DNA from: Flavobacteriales bacterium
Lineage (GTDB): Bacteria > Bacteroidota > Bacteroidia > Flavobacteriales_D > Crocinitomicaceae
NCBI GenBank assembly: GCA_947462695.1
Contig: CANHQC010000107.1
Span: 1 to 7,043, forward strand
Direction of reading: 5' to 3'
Length of the DNA stretch: 7,043 bases
In this document: positions 1 through 6,511 of the stretch, piece by piece
Position numbering within the stretch: position 1 is the stretch's first letter
Layout: every line of letters begins with the position of its first letter
The notes under the pieces: model-generated
What the model was told of the DNA's origin: nothing
Seen by the model: only the letters and a program-made list of their open reading frames with translations
The model's database searches: none
Made by a program: the position numbers and the translations under genes

Positions 1-247
1 AAACAATCAAAAATCGAAAGATTCACCTGATCAACAAAAGAACAACCCGCCTCCGCCTCAACCAAAAAACGACAACCAAAAACAACCACCGCCAAAACCT
101 GACATAGCAAAAAATGAAAATAAAATCCCGTCAAAATCGGCAGATCGGCTGTTAGATCAATTGATGAAAGCGGAAGCTGAAACAAAACGCAAACTGGCCG
201 GAAGCAGACAGAAAGGAAATGGCCAACAATCAGGTAAAGATTGGTAA
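1..247 (+). CDS. C-terminal end of a BatC-like protein (5' truncated)
   Basis: This is the 3' end of a gene that enters from the left; the reading frame starts at base 2 and gives 81 residues before TAA at 245-247. The first ~45 residues are a low-complexity linker rich in Pro, Gln, Asn and Lys, with PPPP and PPP runs. A short charged segment follows (SADRLLDQLMKAEAETKRKL), and the protein ends in GKDW. From what I know of the family, Bacteroidota BatC proteins are TPR proteins with such a linker and a conserved LLD/E...E.KTQ.K...KDW tail, and batC lies directly upstream of batD. The TAATG overlap with batD supports the same pairing and suggests translational coupling. The TPR repeats that would prove the identity lie outside the window, so the name rests on the tail and the neighbour. 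A different TPR or proline-rich protein remains possible. Confidence 0.7.
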   Translation, partial: NNQKSKDSPDQQKNNPPPPQPKNDNQKQPPPKPDIAKNENKIPSKSADRLLDQLMKAEAETKRKLAGSRQKGNGQQSGKDW

Positions 248-1953
248 TGAGGTGGTTTTTCGGAATAGCGTTACTTGTTTTGATTCTACCGTTGGTAGTT
301 TTTGGTCAAAAACCATCGATTCAACTCGAGGTAGACCCAAAAATAATTGCCACAAATGACGTGTTTTCTATAACGGTTAGGACTTCAATTAACGGTGAAG
401 TTGATATTGAACTTCCTGATGAATACATTCATGGATACAATGTAATGAATGGAATGGAACAGGATGTAGATTACGCTACCGGGAAAATTGTAACCTATTA
501 CTACATCAGTCAAACTGGTACGTTCCGTAAACCCGGAAACTATAAAATTGGTCCTGCCGTAATAAAAAAAGGAGGGAAAGTATTCAAATCAAGTAGTGTA
601 AATCTTCAAGTAAATAGCTCATCTCCATCTCCAAGCAATGAACAAGAAGTCAGCGCAAAACAATTGCGCCAACCAGCTTTTGGAATCGTAGAAACGTCAA
701 AGAAAAAAATCTATGCCGGCGAGCCGCTGTTAGTTAACGCCAAAGTTTATTCTCGCTTTGATCCCACGCATTTAGAATCTTATAAACCCTACGTTGTTCC
801 AGGTGCACTTGAAAAGCACGAATTAGATGGTGGTTCACGAATTGTTGTGAATGAAGAATACATCAAACGATCGCTTTACTACAGCTTTGAGCACGATAAA
901 AAAGTTGTCTTTCCAGAAAACACTGGTAAAATCTCCATTGAACCATTCAAATTAATTTTACTCAGAGGTCTTGACGGTGTGCCAATTACCGCATCGTCTA
1001 AAACCATTGAGGTACTCCCTTTGCCTAAAGGCGCACCGAAATCTTTTACAGGGGGTGTTGGACAGTTTACGATCACACAAAAAATAGACAAAACCGTTTT
1101 AAAACAAGGAGATGTTATTGATATCGAATTGGAAATTACAGGCCATGGAAATCTGCATGCGCTTCATCAACCAGATCTTCAACTTCGAAAAGGATTTAAA
1201 TTATATGGCGACCCGACAATAAAAGAAGACATTGTCTTTGGTAGAAAAGGAGCAGAAGGTACGTTAACCATTCAATACCATGTGAAAGTTCTTGAATCGG
1301 GCTCAATTCAATTGCCCATTACGACTTTCGCATTTTTTGACCCTGATAAAGAAAAGTACATCTTACTTAAAACGAAAAGCGAAAAGTTAACTGTAGAGCC
1401 GAATCCGGAATTTGATGTTAAAAATGACATCGTTGTAAACAATACGAAACCATTACATACAGATAAGAATACCTTCAAAAGTTCTCCTCCCAAAAACGAG
1501 AAATCATCCACTGGCTGGTCAAGTTGGTTATTGATTGGCACCCCTTTAAGCCTTGCGTTCATCGGGTTATTTCTTTGGTGGGGTAAAAAATCTCCACAAC
1601 AAAACCATAAAAAAACTAAACCATCATCAATTTCACTTGAAAAAGCGAATGAAGAAAAGAAAATTGCATTAGCGTACTTCGCCTCCTCCGATTACACAAA
1701 TGGGGTTCAACACCTTAAAAAAGCACTGATACTTTCAGCCATCCGTCACTTGAAATTAGAAGAAGAATCACTCTCCAGCGTCGAGGTTCGTTCCATTTGG
1801 CAAACACAGCAACCAAACGACCCGTTATACTACGCGTTTGAATCATCGCTTGAACAGTGCGATAGAACGTTGTACAGTGGTTGGGATCTGAGCTTAAGCG
1901 AATCCAATTTCTTTCACCAGACAATTGACCTAATCGATAAGATAAATCAGTAA
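247..1953 (+). CDS. batD: BatD family protein (oxygen-tolerance / aerotolerance locus)
   Basis: BatD is a membrane-anchored envelope protein of the Bat locus, thought to act with the von Willebrand factor-type proteins BatA and BatB; its biochemical role is not settled. The 568-residue product starts with a signal peptide (residues 1-20, Arg at position 2, hydrophobic core, likely cleavage after VFG before Gln21). Three beta-rich, Ig-like extracytoplasmic segments follow (about 21-127, 141-258 and 266-384). The third contains the GHGNL...P.L...GFKLYGDP pattern typical of BatD. A Lys/Ser-rich linker leads to one transmembrane helix at about 424-445, then a ~120-residue cytoplasmic tail with LEQCDRTLYSG, similar to the tails of other Bacteroidota BatD proteins. 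The length is normal for the family (about 550-600). ATG at 247 was chosen because it overlaps the upstream stop as TAATG and is followed at once by a good signal peptide. An in-frame TTG at 241 would only add MV. No batE follows. Confidence 0.88.
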   Translation: MRWFFGIALLVLILPLVVFGQKPSIQLEVDPKIIATNDVFSITVRTSINGEVDIELPDEYIHGYNVMNGMEQDVDYATGKIVTYYYISQTGTFRKPGNYKIGPAVIKKGGKVFKSSSVNLQVNSSSPSPSNEQEVSAKQLRQPAFGIVETSKKKIYAGEPLLVNAKVYSRFDPTHLESYKPYVVPGALEKHELDGGSRIVVNEEYIKRSLYYSFEHDKKVVFPENTGKISIEPFKLILLRGLDGVPITASSKTIEVLPLPKGAPKSFTGGVGQFTITQKIDKTVLKQGDVIDIELEITGHGNLHALHQPDLQLRKGFKLYGDPTIKEDIVFGRKGAEGTLTIQYHVKVLESGSIQLPITTFAFFDPDKEKYILLKTKSEKLTVEPNPEFDVKNDIVVNNTKPLHTDKNTFKSSPPKNEKSSTGWSSWLLIGTPLSLAFIGLFLWWGKKSPQQNHKKTKPSSISLEKANEEKKIALAYFASSDYTNGVQHLKKALILSAIRHLKLEEESLSSVEVRSIWQTQQPNDPLYYAFESSLEQCDRTLYSGWDLSLSESNFFHQTIDLIDKINQ

Positions 1954-1993
1954 GTAAACCTTTTGTTTTTACTCATTTTCTTAGTTGTTTCTT

Positions 1994-2001
1994 TACCTTT
2001 G
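1994..2001 (+). promoter_or_regulatory. Bacteroidota -7 promoter box (TACCTTTG) for rlmN
   Basis: TACCTTTG is an exact match to the Bacteroidota -7 consensus TAnnTTTG and lies in the 56-bp T-rich gap between batD and rlmN. It ends 8 bases before the rlmN ATG at 2010. The start of transcription would fall within a few bases of the ATG, so the mRNA would be almost leaderless. No well-spaced -33 element (TTG or TTTG about 17-23 bases upstream) is visible: the nearest TTTG, at 1962-1965, is 28 bases away. The call therefore rests on one box and its position. Confidence 0.5.
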
Positions 2002-2009
2002 TGTACAGC

Positions 2010-3104
2010 ATGACTTCTCATCAAAAAATAGCTATTCGGGAATTATCGTTGAACGAATTAATCGCTCAATTTGAAGCAAGCGGTGAAAAATCATTCCGTG
2101 CGAAACAAGTATACGAATGGTTATGGTTACACCACGTGCACGAATTCAATCAAATGAGTAACCTAAGTTTGGCCTTACGTGCCAAGCTCGAAGAAGAATA
2201 TTCGATTGACGCTATTCGCATTGATGATGAACAAATTAGTAGTGATCGTACCATTAAATGTGCATTTTCCGTTGGTGAGGGAAAAGTAGTTGAGGGTGTG
2301 TTAATTCCAACAACTTCGCGCATGACGGCTTGCATTTCGTCTCAAGTCGGTTGCTCGCTTTCTTGTACTTTCTGTGCAACAGGAAAATTGAAATTAATGC
2401 GAAACTTAACTGCAGGGGAAATTGTTGACCAAGTCGTTTACCTAAAACGTGCTGCAGAACAAAAGTATGAAACCCCATTGACGAACATTGTGTACATGGG
2501 CATGGGTGAACCGTTACTCAACTATAAAAATACGCTTCGTTCAATTGAACGAATTACCGCACCTAATGGCCTCGGAATGTCTCCGAAACGAATAACCGTT
2601 TCAACCGCAGGAATTGCAAAAATGATACGAAAGTTAGGTGATGACGAGGTTAAGTTTAACCTTGCCTTGTCATTACACGCTGCGAACGACAAAAAACGCA
2701 GTGAAATCATGGAAATTAATGACACCAACAACTTAGCTGAATTAGCCGATGCGTTGATCTATTTTCATGAGAAGACTGGCACAAGAGTTACCTTCGAATA
2801 CATCATCTTTGATGGCTTCAACGACTCACTTGAAGACGCAGCCGAACTCGCTAAATTCGCGCGATGTGTGCCATGCAAAATAAATATTATTGAATACAAT
2901 CCAATTGATGAAGGTGGATTTCAACGAGCAAAACCTGAAAAAGTAAGTGCGTTTGCGGCGTATTTAGAAAGCAAAAATCTGGTTGTAAACGTGAGACGTA
3001 GCAGAGGTAAGGACATTGACGCGGCTTGCGGTCAGTTAGCCAATAAAAACAAGGCCATTCCGGATCGAACAGAATTGCTCAAACAACCCAAATTGAAGGC
3101 GTGA
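2010..3104 (+). CDS. rlmN: Dual-specificity RNA methyltransferase RlmN (radical SAM)
   Basis: RlmN methylates C2 of an adenosine in the peptidyl-transferase region of 23S rRNA (A2503 in E. coli numbering) and A37 of some tRNAs, using a radical-SAM mechanism; it acts in the cytoplasm and supports translational accuracy. The product has 364 residues, a normal length. An N-terminal helical RNA-binding region (about 5-75, with FRAKQVYEWLW) is followed by the radical-SAM core. The iron-sulphur cluster motif CxxxCxxC is C115, C119, C122. The two mechanistic cysteines are both present: C108 in TACISSQVGC, and C340 in RRSRGKDIDAACGQL, the residue that becomes methylated. GMGEPLLNY is the conserved SAM-binding segment. 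The presence of C108, C340 and the RRSRG...CGQ ending marks RlmN rather than a more distant radical-SAM protein. ATG at 2010 was preferred to GTG at 2001 because the GTG begins on the last base of the -7 box. The gene looks complete and functional. Confidence 0.97.
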   Translation: MTSHQKIAIRELSLNELIAQFEASGEKSFRAKQVYEWLWLHHVHEFNQMSNLSLALRAKLEEEYSIDAIRIDDEQISSDRTIKCAFSVGEGKVVEGVLIPTTSRMTACISSQVGCSLSCTFCATGKLKLMRNLTAGEIVDQVVYLKRAAEQKYETPLTNIVYMGMGEPLLNYKNTLRSIERITAPNGLGMSPKRITVSTAGIAKMIRKLGDDEVKFNLALSLHAANDKKRSEIMEINDTNNLAELADALIYFHEKTGTRVTFEYIIFDGFNDSLEDAAELAKFARCVPCKINIIEYNPIDEGGFQRAKPEKVSAFAAYLESKNLVVNVRRSRGKDIDAACGQLANKNKAIPDRTELLKQPKLKA

Positions 3105-3155
3105 TTTTACCAATATTCTTATCGCGTTTATAGAGATATCTGGGAATCTAAACTG

Positions 3156-3163
3156 TATATTTG
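3156..3163 (+). promoter_or_regulatory. Bacteroidota -7 promoter box (TATATTTG) for the polyprenyl synthase-dnaG run
   Basis: TATATTTG matches the Bacteroidota -7 consensus TAnnTTTG exactly. Only four bases (TGTC) separate it from the ATG at 3168, so transcription should begin at or next to the start codon and give a leaderless mRNA. No TTG/TTTG -33 element with normal spacing is evident in the 63-bp gap. Downstream genes are spaced by 4 bases, a one-base overlap and 2 bases, so this may be the main promoter for all of them. The match and position are seen directly; promoter activity is inferred. Confidence 0.5.
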
Positions 3164-3167
3164 TGTC

Positions 3168-4139
3168 ATGATTTCGGTAAAGGAAATGCTCGATCCAATT
3201 CGTCCTGAAATGACGGAATTTGAAGTACGCTTTAGAAAAAGCATGCAATCACGGGTTCCCCTTCTCGATAAAATAACGCATTACATTATTAAGCGTAAAG
3301 GAAAGCAAATGCGTCCAATGTTTGTTTTCTTAACTTCAAAAATGTTGGGAGAAATCAATGACCGCACTTATGACGCCGCGTCATTAATTGAATTACTGCA
3401 TACAGCCACCCTAGTTCACGACGATGTCGTTGATGACGCCAATGAGCGACGCGGTTTCTTCTCTATAAATGCCCTCTGGAAAAACAAAATTGCCGTACTC
3501 GTTGGCGATTACTTGCTCTCAAAAGTGCTCTTGCTTTCTATTGAAAAAAACAACTTAGAACTCTTGCATATTGTGGCAACTGCAGTGAAAGAAATGAGCG
3601 AGGGCGAATTACTTCAAATTGAAAAAGCAAGAAAACTGGATATCACAGAAGACATTTATTTCGAAGTCATTCGTCAAAAAACAGCTTCCCTGATCTCTGC
3701 TTGCTGCGAGGCAGGAGCAGTGGCAAGTGGAAGAAATGATATGCGCGAAACGATGAGGGAATTTGGCGAATTGGTTGGATTAGCGTTTCAATTGAAAGAC
3801 GACATATTCGATTACGGAACAGGAGAGAAAATAGGGAAACCCACTGGATTAGATATTCGGGAACGAAAAATGACATTACCACTTATTTATGCGCTAAATA
3901 ATGCCCCTACTGAAGTCAAGCGTGAGTTATTGTATATCGTAAAAAACAAAAACGAAAAGAGTAAATCAGTAAAACGAGCTGTAGAAATTGTTATCCAGGA
4001 AGGTGGCGTGCAGTATACACATCAACGCATGATGGAACTCACGAAAAAAGCATTAGATTTACTGTCCACCGTTCCTGAGTCACCCGCTAAATCAGCATTA
4101 GTTGGACTTGTCGAATATACTACACAACGTGAAAAATAA
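3168..4139 (+). CDS. trans-Polyprenyl diphosphate synthase (long chain, ispB-like)
   Basis: This is a trans-isoprenyl diphosphate synthase, which adds isopentenyl diphosphate units to an allylic primer. In Flavobacteriia the expected use is the menaquinone side chain. The 323-residue product has all the family landmarks: GKQMRP (residues 45-50, with the isopentenyl-diphosphate-binding K46 and R49); the first aspartate-rich motif D85-D86-V-V-D89 in LVHDDVVDD; the conserved RRGFFSINALW; GDYLLSK; the EMSEGELLQIEKAR region; and the second aspartate-rich motif D211-D212-I-F-D215, then IGKPTGLDI and TLPLIYAL. The fifth residue before the first motif is Ala80. Small residues there are typical of enzymes making long chains, unlike the bulky aromatics of short-chain synthases; the exact product length (for example hexaprenyl or octaprenyl) cannot be read from sequence. 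Four bases separate its stop from the next start. The nearest named relative is ispB, but I leave the symbol blank because chain length is unknown. Confidence 0.93.
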   Translation: MISVKEMLDPIRPEMTEFEVRFRKSMQSRVPLLDKITHYIIKRKGKQMRPMFVFLTSKMLGEINDRTYDAASLIELLHTATLVHDDVVDDANERRGFFSINALWKNKIAVLVGDYLLSKVLLLSIEKNNLELLHIVATAVKEMSEGELLQIEKARKLDITEDIYFEVIRQKTASLISACCEAGAVASGRNDMRETMREFGELVGLAFQLKDDIFDYGTGEKIGKPTGLDIRERKMTLPLIYALNNAPTEVKRELLYIVKNKNEKSKSVKRAVEIVIQEGGVQYTHQRMMELTKKALDLLSTVPESPAKSALVGLVEYTTQREK

Positions 4140-4143
4140 ACAT

Positions 4144-4551
4144 ATGTATAGAATTCTCCTTTTTGTAACGTGCCTTTGGCTTGTTGCGTGTACATCAACA
4201 GAAGAAAAAACAGTTGAAAAACCCTTATCCAAAGAAGAACTCGTTGAAATTAAAGACGGAATATACACGGAATGGTATCCAGGAAAAAAACAAATCAAAT
4301 ACCGGGGTGGTCAAGACGAACAAGACAAGCGAAATGGCGTATGGACATTCTATTCTGAGAATGGAAAAGAATTATCCGTAACCGTATATGAACATGGCAT
4401 TCGCCAAGGGTTTACAGTTGTGAAATACCCGACAGGTGTTATTCATTACAGGGGAGAATACAAAAACGACAAAACTGTTGGTGTCTGGACGACATATGAC
4501 GAAAAAGGAAAAGTGATCAATGAAACTGATTTCGGATATCCGGAAAATTAA
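4144..4551 (+). CDS. Small lipoprotein with MORN_2 (YwqK-like) repeats
   Basis: The 135-residue product begins with a short lipoprotein signal (MYRILLFVTCLWLVAC). The lipobox L13-V14-A15-C16 predicts cleavage before Cys16 and lipid attachment, so the protein should sit on the periplasmic or outer face of a membrane. A charged spacer (about 17-37) leads into four repeats starting near G39, G65, G89 and G113, spaced 24-26 residues. They follow the pattern G-x-W/x-T-x-Y-x-x-x-G-K/x with a second aromatic strand (GVWTFYSENGKEL, GVWTTYDEKGKVI). This is the MORN_2 variant seen in proteins often named 'YwqK family antitoxin' in databases; that name is an inherited label, and no toxin is visible nearby. 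ATG at 4144 is chosen because it starts the lipoprotein signal; in-frame upstream codons such as TTG 4102 would bury that signal. The stop overlaps the dnaG ATG by one base (TAATG). The function is unknown; peptidoglycan or protein binding is conceivable. Confidence 0.82.
   Translation: MYRILLFVTCLWLVACTSTEEKTVEKPLSKEELVEIKDGIYTEWYPGKKQIKYRGGQDEQDKRNGVWTFYSENGKELSVTVYEHGIRQGFTVVKYPTGVIHYRGEYKNDKTVGVWTTYDEKGKVINETDFGYPEN
4530..4545 (+). other. Inverted repeat just upstream of the dnaG start
   Basis: The last codons of the lipoprotein gene contain the perfect 10-base palindrome CGGATATCCG (4533-4542). It extends to 16 bases (4530-4545) with a single non-complementary pair, T4532/G4543, which would be a wobble pair in RNA. 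In the transcript it could fold as a 6-bp stem with an AUAU loop, ending five bases before the dnaG ATG at 4551. The symmetry is seen directly. A role, as an RNA hairpin at the translation start or as a protein-binding site, is only a possibility, and the palindrome may be a chance result of coding for FGYPE. Confidence 0.3.
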
Positions 4552-6509
4552 TGGCTAAAATTCCGCCACATATCATTGATGAAATCATGAATACCTCCAG
4601 AATTGAAGAGGTCATTGGTGAATTTGTCAATCTTAAACGTGCGGGTTCCAATCTCAAGGGTCTTAGTCCGTTCACAGATGAAAAAACGCCTTCATTTGTC
4701 GTTTCTCCTTCCAAACAAATTTTTAAATGCTTCTCAACTGGTAAAGGGGGGTCAGTAGTTTCTTTCCTCATGGAAAAAGAACACTTTTCCTACCCTGAAG
4801 CATTGCGATGGCTGGCCGATAAATATGGTATTCAAGTACCTGAAGAGGAACAAGCAACTGCCGAAGAACTTGCTGCAATAAGTGAGCGTGAGAGTCTACA
4901 TATCATTAACGATTTTGCACGTGACCACTTCAAAAACAACCTGTTAAATTCTCCTGAGGGGGAAGCAGTTGGTCTTGCCTACTTCGAAGAACGGGGATTC
5001 AGAAGAGATATCATTGAGAAGTTTCAGCTCGGCTACTGTTTGAATTCAGGCGATGACTTCACAAAAGCGGCCATTGGAAAAGGATACAAACTGGATTACT
5101 TAGAAAAAGTTGGACTGGTTAAATCCAAAGATGAACGTCAATTTGATTTTTTCAGAGGCAGGGTGATGTTTCCGATTCACAGTGTTTCAGGTCGTGTACT
5201 CGGATTTGGTGGTCGAACCTTATTAAGCGATAAAAAAATTGCGAAGTACTTCAATTCACCTGAAAGTATAATATACAACAAGAGTGAAATCCTCTACGGA
5301 CTCTATTTTTCAAAAGGGGATATCATTAAATACGACAATTGTTTTCTGTGCGAAGGGTATACCGATGTGATCAGTATGTTTCAAGCTGGCATTCAAAATG
5401 TAGTCTCTTCATCCGGTACATCCTTAACCAAGGATCAAATCAAATTGATTCGAAGGTACACGCACAACATCACCATTCTCTTTGATGGTGACGCAGCTGG
5501 AATTAAAGCATCGTTTCGCGGAATTGATTTGATTTTAGAGGAAGGTATGAATGTAAAAGTCGTGCTATTCCCTGAAGGAGAAGATCCAGATTCCTTTTCC
5601 AAAAAATCATCAAAAGATGAACTGGACGAGTACATCAAAGGCCACACGCAAGATTTCATTTCATTCAAGGCAGATATCTTGTTGAAGGATGGCAACGACG
5701 ATCCTATCAAAAAAGCTGAATTGATTCGTGATATTGTTCATTCGGTTTCGCTCATTCCAGATCAAATTACCCGAACAGTGTACATTCAACAGATCGCCGC
5801 TCGTTTTGGAATGAATGAGAATATCCTTTCAACTGAATTGATCAAACTGCGAAAGGGACAATTGATAAAAACGAACCAGGAGCCCGCTATAGAAGAAATT
5901 CAAGTTCCAGTTACGGCAGAACAAGCCACAAGCTCCTCTACTCCTCCTAAAAACCATCACCACGAATGGCTGCTTATCCGCTTAATGGTAAAATATGGCG
6001 CTCGGATTGTTGAAATTGAACAATTCGATGAGGAAGGAAAAAAATTCCACGGTGAAACAAGTGTTATGGAATGGATTCACCATGAACTATCGAAGGATGA
6101 ACTTTATATCCAACACCCCATTTATGCCAAAGTATATTCAAAATTCGTTGAAGGACTAAACGAAAATGCACTCTACACAAGTGCCTATTTGCAACGCACA
6201 GATGATCAGGAAATTGTTCAATTCATCAGTGATATCGAAACTGAAACGCATGAATTAAGCAGTAAATGGTTGTCTAACTACAGAATTGAAACCCGTACGG
6301 AAAGCGACCGATTGGTTGAGGCTGTTTCTCATGCGCTGTATGCATTCAAAGCGGCGACTATTGAAGAAAGAATTGATGAATTGAGAACCAAGTTAGCACA
6401 AGAGGATTTGTCGGATGATGCGTTAATGGAGATATTAGCTGAACAAATGGTTTACGAAAAACTGAAAATCATGTTTGCAGAAAAATTAGGAAGAACTATC
6501 TTGCGGTAA
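4551..6509 (+). CDS. dnaG: DNA primase DnaG, with a degenerate zinc ribbon
   Basis: DnaG makes the short RNA primers that start Okazaki fragments and works with the replicative helicase DnaB at the fork. The 652-residue product begins with the usual IIDEIMNTSRIEEVIGEFV helix and KRAGSNLKGLSPF. The N-terminal ribbon (about 36-70) keeps the fold signature DEKTPSF...GKGG. However, the four usual CxxH...CxxC ligand positions read Ser39, Thr42, Cys60 and Thr63, so zinc binding in the normal way is unlikely. The RNA-polymerase core is intact: RGRVMFP, GRVLGFGGR, KYFNSPES. The TOPRIM metal-binding acids are E268 in EGYTD, D312 and D314 in DGDAAG, and D345/D347 in PEGEDPDSF. A flexible Gln/Glu/Pro/Ser-rich linker (about 440-470, with HHH at 469-471) joins a helical C-terminal region (about 470-652), the expected DnaB-binding domain. 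ATG at 4551 is set by the TAATG overlap and by the conserved N-terminus that follows at once. The gene looks complete. Confidence 0.95.
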   Translation: MAKIPPHIIDEIMNTSRIEEVIGEFVNLKRAGSNLKGLSPFTDEKTPSFVVSPSKQIFKCFSTGKGGSVVSFLMEKEHFSYPEALRWLADKYGIQVPEEEQATAEELAAISERESLHIINDFARDHFKNNLLNSPEGEAVGLAYFEERGFRRDIIEKFQLGYCLNSGDDFTKAAIGKGYKLDYLEKVGLVKSKDERQFDFFRGRVMFPIHSVSGRVLGFGGRTLLSDKKIAKYFNSPESIIYNKSEILYGLYFSKGDIIKYDNCFLCEGYTDVISMFQAGIQNVVSSSGTSLTKDQIKLIRRYTHNITILFDGDAAGIKASFRGIDLILEEGMNVKVVLFPEGEDPDSFSKKSSKDELDEYIKGHTQDFISFKADILLKDGNDDPIKKAELIRDIVHSVSLIPDQITRTVYIQQIAARFGMNENILSTELIKLRKGQLIKTNQEPAIEEIQVPVTAEQATSSSTPPKNHHHEWLLIRLMVKYGARIVEIEQFDEEGKKFHGETSVMEWIHHELSKDELYIQHPIYAKVYSKFVEGLNENALYTSAYLQRTDDQEIVQFISDIETETHELSSKWLSNYRIETRTESDRLVEAVSHALYAFKAATIEERIDELRTKLAQEDLSDDALMEILAEQMVYEKLKIMFAEKLGRTILR

Positions 6510-6511
6510 CT

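Noticed and set aside
241..243. TTG as an earlier batD start
   Set aside because: It adds only two residues before the ATG at 247, which already makes a TAATG junction and begins a good signal peptide.
1954..1972. Possible terminator stem GTAAA...TTTAC after batD
   Set aside because: Only five weak, AT-rich pairs with a 9-base loop and no clear U-tract directly after it; too weak to call a terminator.
2001..2003. GTG as an earlier rlmN start
   Set aside because: It begins on the last base of the TACCTTTG box, and the added residues (VYS) are not part of the conserved RlmN N-terminus; ATG 2010 fits better.
3134..3141. AGATATCT palindrome in the rlmN-polyprenyl synthase gap
   Set aside because: Eight bases of AT-rich symmetry are expected often by chance, with no flanking extension or second copy nearby.
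4181..4381. Second plus-strand reading frame inside the lipoprotein gene
   Set aside because: The translation is Lys/Asn-rich with no recognisable feature, while the overlapping frame has a lipobox and regular repeats; it is a shadow frame.
4144..4551. Toxin-antitoxin module suggested by the YwqK-like repeats
   Set aside because: The neighbours are a polyprenyl synthase and DNA primase, no toxin gene is present, and the protein carries a lipoprotein signal.
5435..5710. Minus-strand reading frame of 91 codons inside dnaG (and similar shorter ones opposite batD, rlmN and the polyprenyl synthase)
   Set aside because: All lie opposite conserved coding sequence, have Ser-rich shadow-like translations and no promoter or family resemblance.
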